Shown here piece by piece: positions 28,475-36,343 of a stretch of 64,000 bases of DNA. Location: the NCBI RefSeq assembly GCF_018986735.1, contig NZ_CP065521.1, forward strand, positions 310,001-374,000, in the 5' to 3' direction. A program made the translations under genes and the position numbers. The notes beneath the pieces were generated by a model that had not been told where the DNA came from, ran no database searches, and saw nothing but the letters and a program-made list of their open reading frames with translations. How positions within the stretch are numbered: position 1 is the stretch's first letter; each line of letters opens with the position of its first letter. The stretch comes from Schaalia sp. 19OD2882 (GTDB taxonomy: Bacteria; Actinomycetota; Actinomycetes; Actinomycetales; Actinomycetaceae).

Positions 28475-29358
28475 GATGACCACGCGACCCGCGTCCACGT
28501 CCGTGCTGTTGATCGGGGGGGGACGGTGAGGTCGTAGGACTCGTGGTCGGTGTCGATCTGGGTGCTGCACTTGTCCAAGTAGCCCTGGATGAAGGTCTCG
28601 CTGTCGAGGATGTCCTTCTTGATCGCCTCCAGGGACTGTTGGAACGTGGAGAGCACCGATTCGTAGTTCCCGTTCGTGTCCATCGCGAAGTCCTCGCCGC
28701 CGGCAGCCGATTCCCCGATGTCGATTCCCAGATCCGCGAGGTCCAGGCCGACACCCACTCCATCCCCCGTGAATGCTTTGGCAGCCGTCACGGCGAAACC
28801 GAGAATCTTCAGGGTCACCTTGATCTCTGCTGCGGTGTTGTCCGAGGATGCAATGAAAGCCGCTGTCGCACTGGTCACCGCCTCGATCACGGCCTTGTTC
28901 GCCTTGTCGAAGATTTCCTGTTCAGCCTTGAGGGTTGAACTGGATGCGACTGAGGCTCCATGGAGGCTGGCAATGGTCCGGTTGAGCTTGAGGAGGAACT
29001 TCTGTTTGAAGGCTGCGATCGTTTCGCCGGACATTTTGTCCAGGGCCTGCGCGATGCCCGCCAGCTGTTCTGTGATCTCACTTGCGCCAGTGGGAGTCTT
29101 GTCTTCCCCGACACTCGGTGAACATGACAGGCTCTTGCATGCAGTGCGAGCATTCTCGATGTGAGTGTCGCACTTGCTCGGTTCTGCCAGGCGCAGGAAC
29201 GGGAACATGAGTTCGTCAATGGTTGCGTGAATCGTGTCGAACCGCTCCTTGTAGCGGGCATCCATCTGCTCATTGATGGAGCCCGGAACGAACGGTGCGG
29301 AGGTCGACCAGTTTCCGCCGCCCTCGCCATTGGCATCCGGGCGGGTGATCCAGTCCAT
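28130..29358 (-). pseudogene. Type VII secretion effector-like helical protein, frameshifted at a C8 tract
   Basis: The first frame runs from ATG 29358 to 28456: a long, mostly helical domain with four Cys near the N-terminus, a hydrophobic helix (about 155-185) and a coiled-coil end. Codon 280 or so falls in a run of eight C (minus strand; G8 at 28515-28522). Beyond it the frame turns into Arg/Trp-rich nonsense. A ninth C would continue in good coding sequence (PPPINSTDVDAG, then to the stop at 28130), for one protein of about 409 residues. It may be a true pseudogene, a phase-variable gene or a sequencing error. It belongs to the minus-strand T7SS accessory genes. Confidence 0.6.
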
Positions 29359-29539
29359 ATGAGGGTTCTCACCGGGGTCGGTGCTGGTAGGAGGTGTCGG
29401 TCCGAGTGCAGAAGAGGCCAGTCGGCATGGAAGCGTCGATGGCCGCACGCTTCAGGGGGCTGATGAGTGCTTCGATGTTGGGCCGGATGTCTTCGGGTTC
29501 GAATGCTGGAGGTGGTGGAGTGGGTCGGGCCCAAGTGTG

Positions 29540-29990
29540 CCTCCTTGGGACGTTGTGGCGATCGCCTGGTGGAGACGCGCGGTTGTTGTACTCGGCGCGA
29601 CAGTCCTCGGCCCGCTGGGCCAGTTTGATGGCGTCGTCGATCTGGTCCAGCTAGAACCGCTCGATCCTCGAGCGTGTCGAAGCGGCGCTCGCGTGACCCG
29701 CTTCTAGCCCGGGGAGCGCACGTACCGCAACTGCGGGGGGGGGGGGGGGGGAAGCGATGAAGGTCTCGAAGCGGAACGAGAACTGCGAACCTTCGTTGTC
29801 GGTCACGATGGTCGCCACCGGGACCACGTTGCCCGTGTCAGGGTCCGTCGGGCAAGCGTGGGGCAGAGGGCGGCCGAACGGCTTCCCGTGGTCGGCCAAG
29901 GCCAGCTCGACCGCGCGGGTGGCGTCGTACTGGTTGGCGGTGGGCGAGATGTGGAAGGGATTTCTCGCACCTTCGAGGGCCATTCGTGTT
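29540..29990 (-). pseudogene. IS3-family transposase (OrfB, integrase core) remnant interrupted by G17
   Basis: On the minus strand the frame ending near 29750 reads NPFHISPTANQYDATRAVEL, then DPDTGNVVPVATIVTDNEG and FSFRFETFIASP. This is the integrase-core region of IS3/IS150-type OrfB around its second catalytic Asp. A run of 17 C breaks the frame. Beyond it, other frames give LDQIDDAIKLAQRAEDCRAEY and FEPEDIRPNIEALI, the usual OrfB C-terminal end. Multiple frameshifts; not functional. Confidence 0.7.
29735..29751. repeat. 17-base G homopolymer
   Basis: An uninterrupted run of 17 G on the plus strand, by far the longest homopolymer in the window, inside the IS3 remnant. Such tracts slip during replication and sequencing. 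Confidence 0.95.
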
Positions 29991-30007
29991 CAGGGGCTCT
30001 TCGCGTT

Positions 30008-30170
30008 TCAGGGGTGTTGTAGATGGGGTCTGAAGCCGCCGGTTTCGAGGATGCTTCGGGTGATGTGGTTGGCGCGGCTTCGGAACCCTTGGGCGATGCC
30101 GCGTAGGTGTTCGAGGCGACGATTGATGGCTTCGGTGGGGCCGTTGTGGCGCAAGTCGGGTCAGAGGCGG
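30008..30170 (-). pseudogene. ISL3-family transposase C-terminal remnant
   Basis: The minus strand encodes, without interruption to a TGA stop (complement 30008-30010), the typical ISL3 transposase end: NGPTEAINRRLEHLRGIAQG, then FRSRANHITRSILETGGFRP. Everything upstream of the HNGPTEA motif is missing. This fragment lies directly against the end of the small membrane protein gene at 30191. Confidence 0.8.
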
Positions 30171-30190
30171 CTGATTGAGCCGTCGGGCCT

Positions 30191-30493
30191 CTACAGTGCG
30201 CGCACGAACTGGACTGCGACGTCGAGCGGGACGGGATCCCATTGCATGACGTAGTGAACTGCGGCCATTTCGCCGGACTTCGAGGAGTCGCGCAGTTTGC
30301 GGACCTCGGCTCGGTCAACGGGGCTCTCGGCGAGCATTCGCTCGAGCGAGAGCCCGTACGTCGTACGGTAGTGATCCCGTTGTGCCTTCTTACGAGGATT
30401 GTTGTTGACGACCGACCATGCGCCAATCGCGAAGATTGCGGCAATGGGGAGACCGTAAAGTAGGGCCGGTGCGAGGAGATCCATACCAATCAT
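30191..30493 (-). CDS. Small membrane protein in the T7SS accessory operon
   Basis: About 100 residues with one N-terminal hydrophobic segment (about 5-27) and a charged cytosolic domain. The first ATG (30493) overlaps the stop of the preceding gene in an ATGA junction. The ATG at 30484 has better spacing to AAGGA. It ends only 20 bases before the ISL3 remnant, so the C-terminus may be cut. Position after an effector-like gene fits an immunity or accessory protein, but no family is recognised. Confidence 0.6.
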   Translation of the reverse strand: MIGMDLLAPALLYGLPIAAIFAIGAWSVVNNNPRKKAQRDHYRTTYGLSLERMLAESPVDRAEVRKLRDSSKSGEMAAVHYVMQWDPVPLDVAVQFVRAL

Positions 30494-31218
30494 TCCTTAA
30501 CGGCAAGTGGCCACTCTTGACCTGGAAAATCTGCAAGCACATTCTTCATCTCGATGATCGAGGCTCCGCATGCCACGAGTGTCACGCCGAGGAGGGTACC
30601 TGCGGCAATCAACTCAGCCGCTGTGACTCCGCAGTCCAAAGCGATGACCCCCAAGCCCAGAGGAGACAATACAACTGTGCCACAAGCTGCGATACCTGCA
30701 ATGAGTGCGGAGATGAACTTGACGACAATAATGCCGACAGCAATATAGAAAGTGCAGCCCGCAGCGGCGATGATTCGAAGTTGTGTGGCCATGGTTCCAC
30801 CGACACCTGCAATGGCCTTAGCCGCGCCCGGCTGGTCGGACACCGCCTGAATATAAGCGTCGCGCGCGGCGCCCTTCCACTTCTCGGTGCTGATGAGATG
30901 GCTTGGGCTCGTGGCGTCGGAAATGTCAATCATGGGCGTTTTGACGTCTGTCACCCAGTCGTAAGCACGTTTGAAGAAGAGAACCGGTGCGGCGGCTCCC
31001 TCGAGGAACTCTCCGACTTTCTTCAGGAGAGCCTTGGTTGCGTTGACGATGGAGTTGGAAGCTTTGACGACAAGATCGGCCATCCAGTCCATGACCAAAG
31101 GCGAATCGAGTGCCGAGACAACAGCTGTTCGTAATTCCTCGCTCTTCGTGCTGACGCGCTCAACGTTCAGATTGAGTTCGTTGATGGTGGCCTCGTACGT
31201 TCCGACGTTGAAACTCAT
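30490..31218 (-). CDS. Candidate T7SS effector: helical protein with hydrophobic C-terminal half
   Basis: 242 residues, clearly lower in GC than its surroundings. The N-terminal 120 residues are helical (NELNLNVERVSTKSEELRTA) with a WKGAA motif near residue 110 that resembles the WXG turn. The second half has three strongly hydrophobic segments (about 145-235) that could insert into membranes. A GGGAG ribosome site precedes the ATG. Order in the operon (YbaB-like, EspC-like, this, small membrane protein) resembles T7SS substrate cassettes. A pore-forming or membrane-spanning effector is an inference only. Confidence 0.65.
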   Translation of the reverse strand: MSFNVGTYEATINELNLNVERVSTKSEELRTAVVSALDSPLVMDWMADLVVKASNSIVNATKALLKKVGEFLEGAAAPVLFFKRAYDWVTDVKTPMIDISDATSPSHLISTEKWKGAARDAYIQAVSDQPGAAKAIAGVGGTMATQLRIIAAAGCTFYIAVGIIVVKFISALIAGIAACGTVVLSPLGLGVIALDCGVTAAELIAAGTLLGVTLVACGASIIEMKNVLADFPGQEWPLAVKE

Positions 31219-31232
31219 GGGGTCGCTCCCTT

Positions 31233-31535
31233 CTAATATGCGCCTTCAATTGAAGCGGCGGTATCGGCGTCGCGATTCCGATAAGCGGTCGCATTTCGGT
31301 TCAAGGCATCAGCTGCCGCTGTCATCAAAGTGTTCGCTCGCGCGCCCTGAGCAGAAACAAAATCGCATACTTCGTTGTATTGGGATACGATGAGGAAGAA
31401 TATTCCCGCCTTCAAGCCTGTGAGCCTCAGTGCGTTTCCTGCCGTGCCGACGCCCGAACAGGCGGCCGCCTGCGTTCTCCATATGCTGGCCTCGGAATCG
31501 ATCGCCTCGGTGCATGCTTTGAGTTCAGGATCCAC
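31233..31535 (-). CDS. EspC-family (type VII secretion target) protein
   Basis: 100 residues from a GTG start with an AAGGGA ribosome site. Two amphipathic helices around a central GLKAG turn (about 40-45). The C-terminal half (LNRNATAYRNRDADTAASIE) matches the EspC/DUF2580 pattern and includes YRNRD, a YxxxD T7SS export motif. EspC-like proteins are co-secreted with or chaperone larger ESX substrates. The gene starts one base after the YbaB-like gene stops, so the two are coupled. Confidence 0.7.
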   Translation of the reverse strand: MDPELKACTEAIDSEASIWRTQAAACSGVGTAGNALRLTGLKAGIFFLIVSQYNEVCDFVSAQGARANTLMTAAADALNRNATAYRNRDADTAASIEGAY

Positions 31536-31536
31536 A

Positions 31537-32199
31537 TCAGTTCCCTTCTGCTAGTCGGCTCATGGCGGACATTGCGGCGAATAGAATGTCATCTTCCGGG
31601 CCTTCGGGTTCCGTCCGCCGCACCTCCATCATGATCGCATTGATGATGATTTCCGGGCTCCGTCCGAGCGCCCATTGCTCATTGAGCTCGATGGACGCGA
31701 TCAGCCCAGCATGCTTGGACACTCGTACGTTGCCAATCATTCGCTCGGGTGGCGCGTCCTGTCGCGCGCGCATTTGTTGAGAATGTGCGATGAAGTCCTC
31801 AGCGAGGTCCGCAATGTCGACCGTCGGGCCGAATGAGAGCCCTGCAGTGGATTCCGCCATCTTGCTTTCGAGGAACTCAGACGCTTCCTTCTTCGTGACG
31901 CTCGGCATATTGAACGGGGCGGAGGAATGCGACGCGGCGGAGAAGCGTGCAGTTTGAGCATCCTTGAGCGCGGCCATAATGTGCGCCGAGAGAGAACCGA
32001 GCGTGAGCTTGGTCTGCCACCTCTCTGCAATCTCCATTCCGACAAGATGACCGTCACGATCGACAGTCGCAGTCACGATGTCCGCCTCGTCTGTTCCTGT
32101 CGAACGTTCAGGGGCGCGTTCATTGATGAGGCGCATGACTTCCGCAGCCTCCATCGTTGAGCGCACAACCTCAACGAGACTCTCATCCAGATCCATCAT
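31537..32199 (-). CDS. YbaB/EbfC-like protein (EspL-like) of the T7SS accessory operon
   Basis: 220 residues with two copies of a YbaB-like alpha-beta unit. The first is around 40-85 (ATVDRDGHLVGMEIAERW), the second around 150-200 (VRVSKHAGLIASIELNEQW). In mycobacterial ESX-1 loci, EspL is a YbaB-like cytosolic protein needed for substrate stability, so a chaperone role is plausible. The gene heads a minus-strand operon of lower GC than the core genome. The tandem arrangement of two units is longer than single YbaB (about 110 residues). Confidence 0.65.
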   Translation of the reverse strand: MMDLDESLVEVVRSTMEAAEVMRLINERAPERSTGTDEADIVTATVDRDGHLVGMEIAERWQTKLTLGSLSAHIMAALKDAQTARFSAASHSSAPFNMPSVTKKEASEFLESKMAESTAGLSFGPTVDIADLAEDFIAHSQQMRARQDAPPERMIGNVRVSKHAGLIASIELNEQWALGRSPEIIINAIMMEVRRTEPEGPEDDILFAAMSAMSRLAEGN

Positions 32200-32483
32200 T
32201 TGCTCTCTCTGTAGGCCTATCTACGCAGGTCGAATGCTGGAATGGGAATGCCGCAAAGACTAACCGAACCCCTGCTCATCCGAGTAGAGGCTAACGGATG
32301 TTGGCGGATTCGTCAATACCGAGGCTCTTGGCGTCTCGAATGTTGGTGGCAGCGGACGAGGGACGGGTAAGGCTGTGAGGTCCTCTCATCGGGGTGGCTG
32401 GCGGGTGCCCTGTGATGGTTGGGGGGTGCTTGTTGGGGTGCGGGGGCCCGTCCAGGATGGGTTCTGACGAAAAGATCGTCTGA
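32200..32483. other. Non-coding stretch upstream of the T7SS accessory operon
   Basis: 284 bases between the YbaB-like gene and the IS5 remnant. It should contain the promoter of the minus-strand operon. No clear promoter pair, repeat or gene was seen. Confidence 0.4.
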
Positions 32484-33097
32484 ATGGGGATCCCCCGCGT
32501 GCTGTCCTATCGTGTCACCATTGAAGTCCTGCGGGCCACTGCCTGCACAGTGACCGGCTGGCCATGAGCCGCATCCTTGTCAGATCGGGCGAGCCGTACG
32601 TGTGTGGACGGAACCCTGATCCCCACCGGCCGTGTCGCCGCCAAGAGCGCTTGTGGCACCTACCTGTGGTCCTCGGGCAAGCAAAAGGCCTTCGGCGGCA
32701 ATGTCCAGGTGCTCACTGACCACACCGGCTACCCCGTGTGGGTCTCGCCCGTGGAGCCCGGCTCCACCCATGACATCACAGCCGCCCGCGCGTCAGTCAT
32801 GCCAGCCCTGCACGAGGCGGCCCGCAAGGGGGGGGTGACGACCCTGGCCGACGAGGGGTACCAAGGCGCTGGTTGGCGTCAACGCCATTCAAATGCAAGG
32901 CGCTGAGCGTGGGCCAGCAGACGCGCAACATGGTGCACGGGGCCCTTCGGGCCCCTGCCGAGGGAGCCGATGCCCTGCTCAAGAGCTTCAAAGCCCTCCA
33001 GTGAGTCAGCCTCGATCCACGCGCCATCACAAAGATCGCCGCCACCGCCTTGGTCGTCCTCAACCTCAACACTGGCTACCACCCCATCCTGTCCTGA
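32484..33097 (+). pseudogene. IS5-family (DDE_4) transposase remnant
   Basis: The start MGIPRVLSYRVTIEVLRA is followed by a large internal deletion. A second frame holds the catalytic core: VDGTLIPTGRVA (first Asp), QVLTDHTGYPVWVSPVEPGS, HDITAARA and LADEGYQGAG (third acidic region). A further frameshift after GYQGAG leads into the C-terminal end ITKIAATALVVLNLNTGYHP and a stop at 33095-33097. Inactive. A run of eight G at 32828-32835 lies near one of the frame changes. Confidence 0.8.
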
Positions 33098-33188
33098 TGC
33101 GAAGACCTCAGTCGGGAGGGTCGAAAAATGATACGGCGTCGACAGCTCCATGCGCTCGACGAAGTCGCCCCGAATGCATGCGGCTCCG

Positions 33189-33617
33189 TCAGAGACACGG
33201 TCTCTGGTCCTTGGAGGATGACCCCGCGCCAAGGGCAAGAAGGGTCGTTGAATCCAGGACAAGGACGATCAGCAGGAGTCCCAAGCGGTTCGTCCGCTCG
33301 AACTCGCACTTGTGACCGTTCTCCACTTTCCAGGCCTCGATCTGCGCTTCCTCCTCAGGGCCGACCAGGGGGGCGATGATGGTGATGATGTCCTCCGGGC
33401 CTGCCAGTGGCGGCAGCGCCGGCCCCAATGGTGTGCACACGACAGTGAGACGCTGGCTGCCGACGTAGTCGTAGGCGGTCGGGTTGGTCTAACCTGTTCC
33501 CGTTGCGATCAACAGAGTGATCGCAGTCACTGCAACTTGGAGCCACTTTATGTCTTCGGTCCTCTGACCTTTTTCAGCGTCACTATCGGTTCGGGGTGGT
33601 GTGCATCTGTCTCCCAT
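33189..33617 (-). pseudogene. Small membrane protein gene with an in-frame amber codon
   Basis: From ATG 33617 the frame gives 42 sensible residues with a membrane segment (VAVTAITLLIATGTG). A TAG follows (complement 33489-33491), and the same frame then continues for 99 more residues (TNPTAYDYVGSQ and so on) with a second hydrophobic segment near the end. Removing the stop gives a coherent 142-residue two-span protein. It lies 66 bases after mycP and may once have been the last gene of the eccD-eccB-mycP operon. Family unknown. Confidence 0.5.
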
Positions 33618-33683
33618 TTGCGCGCGAACCCGTTGGGCTGGGTGAGGGGATGCGTCCCGGAATGCTCAGGGCGGGGGATTCCA

Positions 33684-34922
33684 TCAACCGTCCTGTGCAG
33701 ATCGAGTACGTCCGCAGCGAATGAGGCGTGATGCGAGCACCCCGGCCAGTGTGAGCGCCGCGGAGCAGCCGGCCATGCCGGCAACGACCAGGAAGGGGTC
33801 GACGGGCGGCGGGTCCTGCGGGACCGGCTGTGGAAGCAGGGGCGCCACCTGCTTCGCCGGTGCAGGGAAACGAGGATTGTGTGGGCCCTGGAGTCGTCCG
33901 TCGTTGACGAAGTTGATCGCCTCACGCGGGGCCAGCAGGCCCCAACCCAGGTTCTTCTCGCGTTGGGAACGCGAAGAGCGCAGTGCGGTCGCCAGCATGC
34001 GGTACTCCCAGTCGGCGGGGGCCTCCTGTGGATGAGCGGCGGCGACCAGGGCGGCCACCCCGGCCGCGTAGCCGGTCGCGTAAGACGTCGAGGCCTGTTC
34101 GCCCGCCAGGACGCAGTCGCCGGAGTCCAGGAAGGTGGTGAGAACCGCCTGCCCCGGGGCGGCGACCTCCACATGCAACCCGTGGACGACCGCCTGGGAG
34201 GGCAGTCCATCCCTCCCCACGGCGGTGACCGACAAGGCTTCCGGGTAGCCTGCGGGGAAGCGGATGGAGGCCCCGTCGTCGTTCTCGGAGGCATTCCCGG
34301 CGGAGGCGACGACCAACGCCCCGTGAGCCGTCGCCAAGCGGACGGCGTCGCGCAGGGCAGGTGTGTCCTGCGTGGTCGACTGGGCGACGACAATGACCTT
34401 CGCGCCCTGCTCCGCAGCCCATTTGATCCCCTCTGCAGTGCGTCTGGGATCAGGGCCCTTGCCTGCCTTCATCGACTGGTCCTGCATGTCGACGTAGGTC
34501 CTCACGGGCAGGATCTTGGACTTCGGGGCAACTCCGACCAGCCCGGAACCGGAGACGGGGCGGGCAGCGATCTGACCCGCGATGGCCGTGCCGTGCCCGA
34601 AGACGTCGGTGCGCCCATCTCCGCGCTCGACCAGGTCGAGTCCGGGCAACACCGCACTGCCCAAGTGCGCATTCGACGCGGCGACACCCGAATCGACGAC
34701 GGCGACCACGACCTCCCCGTCGGAGAACTCCCACGCCGCTTCAATGCCCATCTGGGCGAAGGCGTCCGGGGGCTGCGCCACGTACTGGGCGAGGCCCGGA
34801 GTGCACTCCCTTGTGCCTTCGGCGGCGGGAAGCATCGCAGATCGTGCAGGGGCCTGCAAGGCCGCCGCCGACAGGGCGGTTGCGGTCAGAACTGCTGCCA
34901 GAGCAGGAAAAGCACGTGTCAT
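33684..34922 (-). CDS. mycP: MycP mycosin: membrane-anchored subtilisin-like protease of the T7SS
   Basis: 412 residues. Signal peptide (1-30), subtilase domain with Asp in VVDSG (about 71-75), His in GHGTAIAG (about 107), oxyanion Asn in ASAGN, and Ser in STSYATG, then a Pro-rich linker (about 350-375) and a C-terminal membrane span (about 380-400). The Ser motif lacks the usual Gly before Thr-Ser and the Pro after Ala. Mycosins are needed for assembly and stability of the ESX membrane complex. The ATG overlaps the eccB stop (ATGA). Confidence 0.92.
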   Translation of the reverse strand: MTRAFPALAAVLTATALSAAALQAPARSAMLPAAEGTRECTPGLAQYVAQPPDAFAQMGIEAAWEFSDGEVVVAVVDSGVAASNAHLGSAVLPGLDLVERGDGRTDVFGHGTAIAGQIAARPVSGSGLVGVAPKSKILPVRTYVDMQDQSMKAGKGPDPRRTAEGIKWAAEQGAKVIVVAQSTTQDTPALRDAVRLATAHGALVVASAGNASENDDGASIRFPAGYPEALSVTAVGRDGLPSQAVVHGLHVEVAAPGQAVLTTFLDSGDCVLAGEQASTSYATGYAAGVAALVAAAHPQEAPADWEYRMLATALRSSRSQREKNLGWGLLAPREAINFVNDGRLQGPHNPRFPAPAKQVAPLLPQPVPQDPPPVDPFLVVAGMAGCSAALTLAGVLASRLIRCGRTRSAQDG

Positions 34923-36343
34923 TGCCGCCCCACCGTGGCCCAGACCCCTGCCGGGTCCAGGGGGGAGCCTTCGGGGATCAGCGCGGTCCACGCCGCCGGG
35001 ATCGGCAGGACATCGCTTTGCGTGTAGCCCAAGCGCCCGAGTGTCGTCGACGGGTCCTCGCCGAAGCCGTGGATGGTGCCGGCGTCGGAGACCAGCATCA
35101 CCGCCCCGAGGGTTCCGCCCGCATTCGCCTGGACCAGTGCGCCGGAGCCGCCTCGAACCGTGACGGAATCCCCTGCGGGCAACTGCCCGTTTTCCGTGGC
35201 CGCCGCCCCGGACTGCTGGCCGGACTGCTGTTCAGTGCCCTGGAGCGCGCGGGCCAGGTCGGCGGAGCTCAGGGAGACAAGGGTGGTCCGCAGTTTCCCG
35301 TAGTCGTCCTTGACCAGCTGGGAACATGCGAAGTCGTCCAATGGAACCGAGTCGGCGACAGTCGCCGGCCAGTCCGCAGGGTAGGGCGTCTTGTCGGTGA
35401 CGGTGAGATCCGCGACGTCGGCGACTGTGGCCTTCAAGGGGCTTCCGACGGCCTGCCCTGCCTTCGAGATGCGGTACAGGCGCAGCGCCAAGTCGGTCAG
35501 CGGGGTGATCGTCCGGTCGCCGACGACCAGGTAGGCGCGGGCCGATTGCTGGGTGGCATCCCCCGAAACCTCGATGACGCTGCCGAGCTTGGCGGTTCCC
35601 AGGGAAGGGGGCAAGCCTGCAACGGCGGCCCCCGGATTCTCGAGCTCCAGGGGTGTCAGCGGGGAGCCTTCCTCGAAGGTGTCCAGCCACTGTGCGGTCA
35701 CCTCGCGAGGTGCGCGACCGTCGAGTTCCAGGGTGAAGAGGACGGGGCCCACCTGGTCGGCGGCGACCTCGTGGCGGACTCCGCCGGACAGGAGCCACGT
35801 GCGGCCCGCACTGGTGACGACGGTCGCGTCGCGGGAGGTTGCGCCCGACGGTGTGGTTGCCACCCAGGTGTGGGTGCCGGAGGGGGTCGCGCAGGTGGTC
35901 CACAGGTCCGAGTGCAACGACGCGGCCTTCGGGACGTCATCGGGAACGCCCAAGACACCGACCTGGGTGCCCCGGGCGATGCCGTCGATGGTGCCTGCGT
36001 CGATCTCGCTGGTCTTGTAGTCGCCCGGCTCGGACAAGAGCTTCGCGGAGGTGATGTTCGTGACCGGGCGCAGCGTCCCGTTGATCGTGTAGTACCGGGC
36101 GCCGGTTCCTTTGACGACGATCAGGGTGGAGTTCTCCCAGTTGGCCGGCAGGACCGGGGCGAAGCGACCCATGATGGCGGCGATGGCGAGCATCACCAGG
36201 ACGAGGGCGGCGCCGACGATCAACGGGGTGAAGGGGGACCTGGTGGTCAACTCACGCCCGCCCGGCACGCCCGACGAGAAGGCCGTGACCAAACGCTTGC
36301 GGTTGTAGCCCTGGGCCTCCAGGATTTCCCTGTTCGATGCCAT
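34919..36343 (-). CDS. eccB: EccB: T7SS core membrane component
   Basis: 474 residues from ATG 36343. A short cytosolic N-terminus with the conserved EAQGYNRKRLVTAF start is followed by one membrane span (about 43-62). A large extracytoplasmic domain follows with repeat units and two conserved Cys (about 179 and 344). EccB joins EccC, EccD and MycP in the inner-membrane secretion complex. The open frame runs further upstream, but the conserved N-terminus fixes this start. It overlaps eccD by one base (TGATG) and mycP by four, so eccD-eccB-mycP is one operon. Confidence 0.94.
   Translation of the reverse strand: MASNREILEAQGYNRKRLVTAFSSGVPGGRELTTRSPFTPLIVGAALVLVMLAIAAIMGRFAPVLPANWENSTLIVVKGTGARYYTINGTLRPVTNITSAKLLSEPGDYKTSEIDAGTIDGIARGTQVGVLGVPDDVPKAASLHSDLWTTCATPSGTHTWVATTPSGATSRDATVVTSAGRTWLLSGGVRHEVAADQVGPVLFTLELDGRAPREVTAQWLDTFEEGSPLTPLELENPGAAVAGLPPSLGTAKLGSVIEVSGDATQQSARAYLVVGDRTITPLTDLALRLYRISKAGQAVGSPLKATVADVADLTVTDKTPYPADWPATVADSVPLDDFACSQLVKDDYGKLRTTLVSLSSADLARALQGTEQQSGQQSGAAATENGQLPAGDSVTVRGGSGALVQANAGGTLGAVMLVSDAGTIHGFGEDPSTTLGRLGYTQSDVLPIPAAWTALIPEGSPLDPAGVWATVGRQ

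Noticed and set aside
29161..29707. Plus-strand open frames around 29.2-29.7 kb
   Set aside because: They lie opposite the helical effector gene and the IS3 remnant and show no protein-like pattern.
30418..31134. 238-codon plus-strand frame
   Set aside because: Antisense to the 242-residue T7SS accessory gene, which has a ribosome site and coherent helices.
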